Part shown: piece by piece, positions 1 through 6,709 of the stretch
How the letters are laid out: every line of letters begins with the position of its first letter
How positions within the stretch are numbered: the stretch's first letter is position 1
Source: an uncultured Blastococcus sp.
Lineage (GTDB): Bacteria; Actinomycetota; Actinomycetes; Mycobacteriales; Antricoccaceae
DNA: 6,709 bases
Reading direction: 5' to 3'
Assembly: GCA_946221975.1 (NCBI GenBank)
Contig: CAMIGT010000074.1
Coordinates: 1 to 6,709, forward strand
Program-made: the position numbers and the translations under genes
Notes under the pieces: generated by a model
Databases searched by the model: none
Seen by the model: only the letters and a program-made list of their open reading frames with translations
Told to the model about the DNA's origin: nothing

Positions 1-852
1 GGCGTACTCGCCAAGTTCGTGATCACCGCCGACCACATCTCCGGCGGCCGCGCGGCGGTCAACATCGTCTCGGGCTGGCTCAAGGACGAGTTCGTGGGCT
101 TCGGCCTGCCGTGGCTCGAGCATGACGAGCGCTATGTGCGCACCGAGGAGTTCATCCGGGTGCTGCGCGGGCTGTGGACCGAAGAGGAGTACTCGCAGGC
201 CGGCAAGTACTACAACATCACCGACTTCACCCTCTCTCCCCCGCCGGTCGACGTGCCGGGGCGCCCGCACCCGGAGATCTTCTTCGGCGGCAACTCGACC
301 GCCGCGCAAGCCGCGGCCGGACGCGTGGCCGACTGGTATTTCAGCAACGGCAAGGATCTCGAAGGGTTCAAGGACAACATCGCCGGCGTGCAGGCCTCCG
401 CCGCCGAGGTTGGTCGATCGCCGAAGTTCGGGCTCAACGGCTTCGTGATCAGCCGCTCGTCAGAGCGCGAGGCGAAGGACACGCTGCGCGAGATCGTCGA
501 GAAGGCGCACCGTCCCGCGGTCGAGGGTTTCGCCGCCGCGGTCAAGGAGGCCGGCCAGTCGACCAAGGACGGCAAGGGCATGTGGGCCGACTCGAGCTTC
601 GAGGATCTGATCCAGTACAACGACGGTTTCCGCACCGGGCTGATCGGTACGCCGGAGCAGATCGCCGACCGGATCATCGAGTTCAAGAAGATCGGGGTCA
701 ACCTGTTCCTGACCGCCTACCTGCACTTCCAGGAGGAGGTCGCCGCGTTCGGGCAGGAGATCATCCCGATCGTGCGTGAGAAGGAAGCCGAGCTCGCCCG
801 CGCCAACGGCACCGAGCTGTGCCTCGACGCCGACGAAACCGCCGCCGCCTAG
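1..852 (+). CDS. sfnG: Dimethylsulfone monooxygenase SfnG-type, 5' end missing
   Basis: This is an FMNH2-dependent monooxygenase of the bacterial luciferase-like (LLM) superfamily. SfnG converts dimethylsulfone to methanesulfinate (and formaldehyde) in the cytosol, using reduced flavin from a partner reductase. The frame is open from base 1 to the TAG at 850-852 (283 residues). Family members are about 360-370 residues, so roughly the first 90-100 are outside the window; the GTG at 19 is internal. Recognisable blocks are GGRAAVNIVSGW, WLEHDERYVRTEEFIRVLRG, HPEIFFGGNS, the DWYFSNG stretch, and the C-terminal FEDLIQYNDGFRTGLIGTPEQ followed by LHFQEEV. These match SfnG better than the alkanesulfonate monooxygenase SsuD, from memory of the families. 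The gene lies 29 bp upstream of metY on the same strand, which supports a sulfur-scavenging role. A related LLM enzyme acting on another sulfone or sulfonate cannot be excluded. Confidence 0.85.
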   Translation, partial: GVLAKFVITADHISGGRAAVNIVSGWLKDEFVGFGLPWLEHDERYVRTEEFIRVLRGLWTEEEYSQAGKYYNITDFTLSPPPVDVPGRPHPEIFFGGNSTAAQAAAGRVADWYFSNGKDLEGFKDNIAGVQASAAEVGRSPKFGLNGFVISRSSEREAKDTLREIVEKAHRPAVEGFAAAVKEAGQSTKDGKGMWADSSFEDLIQYNDGFRTGLIGTPEQIADRIIEFKKIGVNLFLTAYLHFQEEVAAFGQEIIPIVREKEAELARANGTELCLDADETAAA

Positions 853-881
853 GCGTCCCATCGCGGTGGAACAATGAGCGC

Positions 882-2174
882 ATGAGCGATCACGAGTTCG
901 GGTTTCGCACCCGCGCCCTGCATGCCGGTGGTACGCCGGACGCCGTGACCGGCGCCCGCGCCGTACCGATCTACCAGAGCACCTCGTTCGTCTTCGAGGA
1001 CACCGAGGACGCGGGTTCACTGTTTGCGCTGCAGAAGTACGGCAACATCTACTCGCGCATCATGAACCCGACGGTGGCCTCGTTCGAGGAACGGATCGCG
1101 TCCTTGGAGGGCGGCATCGGCGCGGTCGCGACCGCGTCGGGGATGAGCGCCGAGTTCCTGGTCTTCGCCGCGTTGTGCGAGTCCGGCGACCATCTGGTCG
1201 CTGCATCGCAGCTATACGGCGGAACCGTCACCCAGCTCGATGTCACGCTGCGGCGCTTCGGGGTGGAGACGACGTTCGTGCCCGGCTCGAATCCCGACGA
1301 CTACAAGGCGGCGTTGACCGAGCGCACGCGCGCGATCTACGCCGAGGCGATCGCCAACCCGTCGGGCGAGATCGCCGATATTGCTGACCTCGCGGAGGTG
1401 GCGCGCAGCGCGGGGCTGCCGCTGATCATCGACGCCACGCTTGCGACGCCGTACCTCATGCGTCCCCTCGAGCACGGTGCGGACATCGTCATCCACTCGG
1501 CGACGAAGTTCCTCGGCGGTCACGGCACGACGCTCGGTGGCGTGATCGTCGAGTCCGGAAAGTTCAACTGGGGCAACGGCAACTTCCCGGCCATGACGAG
1601 CCCGGTCGGCTCGTACGGCGGACTGTCGTGGTGGGGCAACTTCGGCGAGTACGGCTTCCTGACGAAGGTGCGCAGCGAGCAGCTGCGCGACATCGGTCCG
1701 GCGTTGCCTGCGCACTCGGCTTTCCTTCTGCTGCAGGGGGTCGAGACGCTTCCGCAGCGGATGGACGAGCATGTCGCCAACGCGCAGCGCGTTGCCGAGT
1801 GGCTGGAGGCCGACGGTCGGATCGCCTACGTGAACTACGCGGGTCTGCCGTCGCATCCGCATCACGATCGGGCACAGAAGTACCTGCCGAAGGGGCCGGG
1901 ATCGGTGTTCGCATTCGGGTTGCGCGGCGGCCGCGAGGAGGGGCAGCGGTTCATCGAGTCGCTGCAGCTGGCCTCGCACCTGGCCAACGTCGGCGACTCG
2001 CGCACGCTGATCCTGCATCCGGCCTCGACGACCCACCGGCAGCTCACCGACGAACAGCTCGTGAGCGCCGGCGTACCCGACGACCTGATCCGGATCTCCG
2101 TAGGCTTGGAGGACGTGGACGACATCCTGTGGGATCTCGACCAGGCCCTGACCGCAGCCACGAAGGAGCCGTGA
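882..2174 (+). CDS. metY: O-acetylhomoserine sulfhydrylase (aminocarboxypropyltransferase)
   Basis: This PLP enzyme of the Cys/Met metabolism family joins O-acetylhomoserine and sulfide to give homocysteine and acetate, the direct sulfhydrylation route to methionine. It has 430 residues, the usual length for MetY, which is longer than MetB or MetC (about 380-400). Visible features are YSRIMNPT at 57-64 (the Tyr/Arg contact PLP phosphate across the dimer), SGM at 86-88, the PLP-ring Asp184 in IIDATLATP (most relatives have DNT here), and the Schiff-base Lys209 in HSATKFLGGHGTT. The block GNFPAMTSPVGSYGG at about 230 and LQGVETLPQRM at about 287-297 are typical of the sulfhydrylase branch. The frame is open upstream to 819, but ATG 882 gives the family-like N-terminus (GFRTRALHAG) and has GGTGGA 11 bases before it. 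It is probably co-transcribed with the upstream sfnG-type gene and translationally coupled to the gene after it. O-succinylhomoserine (MetZ) specificity is possible but less likely at this length. Confidence 0.93.
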   Translation: MSDHEFGFRTRALHAGGTPDAVTGARAVPIYQSTSFVFEDTEDAGSLFALQKYGNIYSRIMNPTVASFEERIASLEGGIGAVATASGMSAEFLVFAALCESGDHLVAASQLYGGTVTQLDVTLRRFGVETTFVPGSNPDDYKAALTERTRAIYAEAIANPSGEIADIADLAEVARSAGLPLIIDATLATPYLMRPLEHGADIVIHSATKFLGGHGTTLGGVIVESGKFNWGNGNFPAMTSPVGSYGGLSWWGNFGEYGFLTKVRSEQLRDIGPALPAHSAFLLLQGVETLPQRMDEHVANAQRVAEWLEADGRIAYVNYAGLPSHPHHDRAQKYLPKGPGSVFAFGLRGGREEGQRFIESLQLASHLANVGDSRTLILHPASTTHRQLTDEQLVSAGVPDDLIRISVGLEDVDDILWDLDQALTAATKEP

Positions 2175-2665
2175 TGAGCGAACGCACCTGGGAAGGGCCG
2201 TCGGCACTGGAGCGGCTGCGGATCCTGCGCGAGGCGCGGTCGATTGCGATCGTGGGCGCCTCCAACAACCCGGCGCGGGCGTCGTACTTCGTCGCGACCT
2301 ACCTGCTGTCCAGCAGCAACTTCGACGTGTACTTCGTGAACCCTCGCGAGACGGAGATCCTCGGCCGTCCTTGCTATCCCTCGCTCGCCGACCTTCCCGT
2401 CGTACCCGACATCGTCGATGTCTTCCGCAGGCACGACGACATTCCCGAGGTGCTGGACGAGGCGATCGCAGTCGGCGCCAAGACGATCTGGCTGCAGCTG
2501 GGGCTGTGGCACGAGGACGTCGCGCGCCGCGCTGAGGAGGCCGGGCTCAACGTGGTGATGGACCGCTGCACCAAGGTCGAGCACGCGCGCTTCCACGGCG
2601 GTCTGCACTTCGCCGGGTTCGACACCGGCGTCATCAGCTCCAAACGCCAGCTCACCAGCCGCTGA
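2174..2665 (+). CDS. CoA-binding domain protein (YccU-like)
   Basis: A small cytosolic protein of 163 residues made almost wholly of a Rossmann-type CoA-binding domain, as in the N-terminal part of succinyl-CoA synthetase alpha and in E. coli YccU. The nucleotide/CoA loop is SIAIVGASNNPAR at about 23-35; strand VYFVNPRETEILGRPCYPSL and helix/strand TIWLQLG follow, and the C-terminal MDRCTKVEHARF is a hallmark of the stand-alone family. No ligase or acetyltransferase domain is attached. Its biochemical role is not established; CoA or acyl-CoA binding is inferred from the fold. Its ATG overlaps the metY stop by one base (TGATG) and AAGGAG lies at 2163-2168, five bases upstream, so it should be made together with MetY. 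A link to acetyl-CoA or O-acetylhomoserine supply is an attractive guess from position only. In-frame sequence further upstream lies inside metY in another frame and is not used. Confidence 0.9.
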   Translation: MSERTWEGPSALERLRILREARSIAIVGASNNPARASYFVATYLLSSSNFDVYFVNPRETEILGRPCYPSLADLPVVPDIVDVFRRHDDIPEVLDEAIAVGAKTIWLQLGLWHEDVARRAEEAGLNVVMDRCTKVEHARFHGGLHFAGFDTGVISSKRQLTSR

Positions 2666-2733
2666 ACATCGGCAGTTGTCCGACGCCGTACCGCATGGTT
2701 CACTGACGCCACCTTCTAGGTGAGGAGCCGGCG

Positions 2734-3816
2734 ATGAGCGACGTAGAGCTTCCCGGACGACTGGGCGATCCCGACCGCAGCGTAGCAACGGATCCGCGGA
2801 TGGACCCGCGGATGCGTGCGACCCTGGCGGCGTACGGGCTGGACACCAACGGCGAGCCTGCGCCACTGCCGCTCGACGCCCCGGTCGAGCAGATCATCGC
2901 CTTCGCCGACGCCACGGAGGGCGCGTTCGCTGGGCTCTTTGCCTCGATGTTCGCCGGGGTGCCGCAGGTCGAAGGTGTCACGCGCGAGACGCTGACCGTC
3001 GACGGCGGTGACGGCAACGAGATCTCGCTCTACGCGCATCGCCCGGAGGGCGCCGACGGTCCGCTGCCCGGCGTTTACCACATTCACGGCGGCGGGATGG
3101 TGCTGCTGGAGGCCGCGAACCCCGAGTACGTGTGGTGGCGTGACCGGATGGCCGCCAGCGGTCTGGTGGTCATCGGGGTGGAGTATCGCAACGGAGCCGG
3201 CCGGCTCGGGCCGCACCCGTTCCCCGCGGGGTTACGAGACTGCGTGGCCGGACTTCGCTACGTGCTCGACCACCGCGACGAGCTCGGGTTGTCCGGCGTC
3301 GTCGTGTCCGGTGAGTCCGGCGGCGGAAACCTGAGTCTGGCGACAACGCTTACCGCCAACCGAGAGGGCTGGGCCGCCCAGATCGCCGGCGTGTACGCCG
3401 AGTGCCCGTACATCTCCGGCGCGTATGGCGATCCTCCGCCAGAGCTGACGTCGCTGACCGAGAACGACGGCTACTTCCTGCGCTGCGATCTGATGGCGCT
3501 GCTGGTGCGGGCCTACGATCCGACCGGCGAGAACGCCTCGAACCCGCTCGCCTGGCCGCTGAACGCTGATGAGCAGGACCTCGCCGGATTTCCGCCGACG
3601 GTCATCTCGGTCAACGAGCTCGACCCACTGCGCGACGAGGGCCTGGCGTTCCTGCGCAAGCTCTGGGCGTCCGGCGTACCCGCTCGAGGCCGCGTCACGC
3701 CGGGCACGACACATGCCGGCGACATCCTGCTCGCGCCGCTCAACGCGCCGGAGGTCAACGATGCCACCGTCGATGACCTCCGCGCCTTCGCCTACTCCGT
3801 CGCCAGCGACACATAG
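2734..3816 (+). CDS. Alpha/beta hydrolase, HSL-like esterase family
   Basis: A 360-residue carboxylic-ester hydrolase of the hormone-sensitive-lipase-like (alpha/beta hydrolase fold 3) group. The oxyanion-hole HGGG is at 118-121. The nucleophile elbow GESGGG places Ser195 (the family usually has GDSAGG). The charge-relay acid is probably Asp297 in NELDPLRDEG and the base His327 in TTHAGD, all in the expected order and spacing. Residues 1 to about 80 form an N-terminal cap (YGLDTNGEPAPLPL and the region after it). There is no signal peptide, so it should be cytosolic. The natural substrate cannot be read from sequence. ATG 2734 is preceded by AGGTGAGGAG (2718-2727), an excellent ribosome-binding site. 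It follows the CoA-binding gene by 68 bp, so it may be the last gene of that operon or separately transcribed. Its stop codon lies inside the outer stem of the large inverted repeat that follows. Confidence 0.92.
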   Translation: MSDVELPGRLGDPDRSVATDPRMDPRMRATLAAYGLDTNGEPAPLPLDAPVEQIIAFADATEGAFAGLFASMFAGVPQVEGVTRETLTVDGGDGNEISLYAHRPEGADGPLPGVYHIHGGGMVLLEAANPEYVWWRDRMAASGLVVIGVEYRNGAGRLGPHPFPAGLRDCVAGLRYVLDHRDELGLSGVVVSGESGGGNLSLATTLTANREGWAAQIAGVYAECPYISGAYGDPPPELTSLTENDGYFLRCDLMALLVRAYDPTGENASNPLAWPLNADEQDLAGFPPTVISVNELDPLRDEGLAFLRKLWASGVPARGRVTPGTTHAGDILLAPLNAPEVNDATVDDLRAFAYSVASDT

Positions 3817-3857
3817 CGTTAATTTGCGGTCACATGGTGACCGCAAATTAACGTTAT
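3813..3857. repeat. Large near-perfect inverted repeat (17-21 bp stem, 3-nt loop)
   Basis: The arm CGTTAATTTGCGGTCAC (3817-3833) is the exact reverse complement of 3837-3853, with loop ATG at 3834-3836. Four further base pairs outside this (3813-3816 with 3854-3857) extend it to 21 pairs with one G-T mismatch, which would be a G-U wobble in RNA. The perfect arms are about 47% GC, clearly below their surroundings. The left arm takes in the hydrolase stop codon TAG (3814-3816). No T-tract follows on either strand, so a standard intrinsic terminator is not clearly supported. It could still end transcription of the hydrolase, act as a double-stranded binding site, or be a REP-like palindromic element tied to the AbiEi/DUF559 gene that follows. 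I see no second copy in this window. Confidence 0.9.
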
Positions 3858-3862
3858 CTGCA

Positions 3863-3871
3863 TTATCCACA
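3863..3871 (+). promoter_or_regulatory. Perfect DnaA-box-like 9-mer (TTATCCACA)
   Basis: TTATCCACA matches the strict DnaA-box consensus TTATNCACA. It stands alone, six bases after the end of the extended inverted repeat (3857) and 53 bases before the AbiEi/DUF559 start codon. A single box is not an origin. It may be a DnaA-titration or regulatory site, or simply part of a conserved leader of this gene type. The sequence match is certain; the function is inference. Confidence 0.4.
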
Positions 3872-3874
3872 GGC

Positions 3875-3902
3875 TTGAGCGGCGAGTCTGCGAGAGTAAG
3901 TC
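3875..3902 (+). promoter_or_regulatory. Possible weak promoter for the AbiEi/DUF559 gene
   Basis: TTGAGC (3875-3880) and TAAGTC (3897-3902) are separated by 16 bases and resemble -35 and -10 hexamers. They leave a short leader before the ribosome-binding site GAGGA (3912-3916) and ATG 3924. The -10 lacks the usual final T, so this is a tentative call. Confidence 0.25.
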
Positions 3903-3923
3903 ACCTCGCACGAGGATCGACGC

Positions 3924-4874
3924 ATGGACGACGACACCCTCGCGATCCTCAATGGCCTGATCTCCCACCAAGACGGCGTGATCAGTCGCGCCCAGGCCTT
4001 CGAATGCGGGGCGGCCGACTACGACGTCCGGCGTTTCGTCCGCCGCAAAGACTGGGCGCGCGTCCACGCCGGCGTCTACGTCGACCACACCGGTCCGCTC
4101 ACCTGGCAACAGCGCGCCTGGGCGGCCGTGCTGTCGTGTGAGCCGGCCGCACTGTGCCACGTGTCAGCCCGCCGGGCCGCCGAGGGACCCGGTCGCACAG
4201 GCCATGACGACGGCGGTCCGATCCACGTCGCGGTGGAGGTCAATCGCGCGATCCGGGCACCGGAGGGTGTTCTGATCCACCGCCTCGCTGACCTCGATGC
4301 CAAGGTGCTCTGGAACGCATCACCACCGCGCCAACGCCCTGAGGAGGCGGTCATCGATCTCGCCGCGAGCGCCCGCCGCGAGATCGATGCGATCGCCCAT
4401 CTCGCCGACGCCGTACGCGCCCGGATCACAACTACCGCGCGTCTCCAGTCGGCCCTGGCCGCACGCAGCCGGATCAAACGACGCCGCTTCCTCATGCAGG
4501 TCATCACCGACATCGGTGAAGGTACCTGCTCAGCGCTTGAGCACGGCTATCTGGTGCATGTAGAGCGCGCCCACGGACTGCCCACGGCCAACCGACAGGT
4601 CCGCGAGTCGACAAAAGGCTCGCTCTACCGCGATGTCGAGTACACCGAATACGGCACGATCATCGAGCTCGACGGTCACCTGTTTCACTCGTCACTCGAC
4701 GCACGCGATCTCGACCTCGAGCGAGACCTCGACGCCCTTGTCACCGGCCGCGTCACTGCGCGGGTCGGCTGGGGCCAGGTTTTCGACCGGGCTTGCAGTA
4801 CGGCGTACAAGGTCGGACTCGCGCTCAATGCTCGCGGCTGGATCGGACAGACCACGAGTTGCCCGCGATGCCCA
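3924..4874 (+). CDS. AbiEi-type antitoxin N-domain / DUF559 protein, 3' end unresolved
   Basis: An orphan two-domain protein. Residues about 5-55 (LAILNGLISHQDGVISRAQA to WARVHAGVYV) match the winged-helix domain of AbiEi antitoxins of type IV toxin-antitoxin systems. Residues about 200-300 match DUF559, a Vsr-like PD-(D/E)XK nuclease fold: Asp237, then E248-L-D250-G, His255, the RD pair 267-268 and Trp283. The tail GWIGQTTSCPRCP (305-317) carries a Cys pair that I remember as common in this family. No AbiEii-type nucleotidyltransferase toxin gene is adjacent. ATG 3924 has GAGGA seven bases upstream. The given end marks where family resemblance stops. No stop codon occurs there: the same frame stays open to TGA 6375-6377 (817 codons), antisense through argG. 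A one-base shift after the Cys pair would instead stop at 4933-4935. A lost stop or a frameshift is likelier than a true 817-residue protein. Biological role unknown. Confidence 0.75.
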
Positions 4875-4931
4875 ACCGGTGCGAGATTTCAGCTCGCTGG
4901 TGGCTCAGGACTCGGTGCGCGCCAGCCGCGG

Positions 4932-6359
<1,428 letters not shown>

Positions 6360-6422
6360 TCGCCGCGCCTGTTGTGATCTTGCACGCCGTACGCCGCAAA
6401 CCGCGGCATCGCCGCACGCCGG

Positions 6423-6431
6423 TTATGCACA
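6423..6431 (+). promoter_or_regulatory. Second DnaA-box-like 9-mer (TTATGCACA)
   Basis: TTATGCACA fits TTATNCACA exactly. It lies in the 166-bp divergent spacer between argG and the lipoprotein gene, a place where a regulator could affect both. It may be chance; the match itself is certain, the role is not. Confidence 0.25.
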
Positions 6432-6513
6432 GCGCCCGACCCCGCCGTTGACCTGCACGAATGCACCTGGAAGCCTGTGCCCCGACGCCGATCTACCGAC
6501 AAGGAGCTTTGCC

Positions 6514-6709
6514 GTGACCCGATTGCTGACCCGCACCGCCGTTGCCCTGACCGCCGCCGTGAGCCTGGCACTCGCCGGCTGTTCCTCCGACGACTCCAGC
6601 GACACCGGTTCACAGCAGCAGAGCAGTCAGACCCAGACCTCGCAGGAGCCCACGGACGAGCAGAGCGGCGAGCCCAGCGAGGAGGTCAACGAGGGGTCGG
6701 GCGATGGCT
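6514..6709 (+). CDS. Lipoprotein, N-terminal part only (3' end outside window)
   Basis: GTG 6514 opens a frame that runs off the window after 65 codons. AAGGAG (6501-6506) sits seven bases upstream, which decides the start. The product begins with a typical lipoprotein signal: positive n-region MTRLLTR, hydrophobic stretch TAVALTAAVSLALA, and lipobox LAGC with the lipidated Cys23. It should therefore be exported, diacylated and anchored on the outer face of the cytoplasmic membrane. Residues 24-65 are low-complexity and polar, rich in Ser, Gln, Glu, Asp and Gly, a flexible linker of the kind seen in many actinobacterial lipoproteins before a folded domain. Nothing in the visible part names the function. 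It is transcribed divergently from argG across a 166-bp spacer; TTGACC at 6448-6453 could be a -35 but no convincing -10 follows. Confidence 0.8.
   Translation, partial: MTRLLTRTAVALTAAVSLALAGCSSDDSSDTGSQQQSSQTQTSQEPTDEQSGEPSEEVNEGSGDG

Noticed and set aside
1212..2207. Long minus-strand open frame opposite metY
   Set aside because: Arg/Gly/Val-rich translation with no family resemblance; a complement shadow of the high-GC metY gene.
2676..2704. TTGTCC and TTCACT spaced 17 bases, a possible promoter before the hydrolase
   Set aside because: The -10 lacks the TANNNT pattern; too weak to list as a feature.
2710..2722. Small hairpin CACCT-TCT-AGGTG overlapping the hydrolase ribosome-binding site
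   Set aside because: Only five base pairs; the GAGGAG core stays largely free, so regulation by this stem is not supported.
1862..2866. 334-codon minus-strand open frame spanning metY, the CoA-binding gene and the hydrolase start
   Set aside because: It crosses three well-supported plus-strand genes and has no recognisable domain.
3834..3851. Five-codon ORF (MVTAN) starting in the loop of the inverted repeat and ending in its right arm
   Set aside because: No ribosome-binding site other than paired stem sequence; most likely chance within the palindrome.
4881..4897. Hairpin GCGAG/CTCGC between the convergent AbiEi/DUF559 and argG genes, considered as a terminator
   Set aside because: Five-pair stem, seven-base loop and no T-run.
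6448..6476. TTGACC as a -35 for the lipoprotein gene
   Set aside because: The expected -10 position reads AAGCCT; no convincing -10 at neighbouring spacings.

Overview
The window is a high-GC (about two thirds G+C by eye) chromosomal segment. Codon usage, GTG and TGATG starts, a lipoprotein and an AbiEi/DUF559-type gene all suggest an actinobacterium; I cannot place it below that level.

Left part (1-2665, + strand): a compact run of three genes that looks like a sulfur-acquisition operon. It holds the 3' end of a dimethylsulfone monooxygenase of the SfnG type (FMNH2-dependent, luciferase-like fold), then 29 bp later an O-acetylhomoserine sulfhydrylase (MetY type), then a small CoA-binding-domain protein whose ATG shares one base with the metY stop (TGATG). 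SfnG-type enzymes begin the release of sulfur from dimethylsulfone, and MetY puts sulfide into homocysteine, so the two ends of the route sit side by side. An HSL-like alpha/beta hydrolase (2734-3816) follows on the same strand with its own strong ribosome-binding site.

Middle (3813-4931): the accessory-looking part. A near-perfect 45-base inverted repeat, less GC-rich than its surroundings, begins on the last bases of the hydrolase gene. It is followed at once by a perfect DnaA-box-like TTATCCACA, and then by an orphan gene for a protein with an AbiEi-antitoxin-type winged helix and a DUF559 (Vsr-like nuclease) domain. This gene has no stop codon where its family homology ends: the frame stays open for another 1.5 kb, antisense through argG.

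Right part (4932-6709): argG on the - strand, of the long E. coli-like type, standing apart from any other arginine gene. A 166-bp divergent spacer follows, then the 5' end of a lipoprotein gene on the + strand that is cut by the window edge. I see no tRNA, rRNA, CRISPR array, transposase or insertion-sequence ends.
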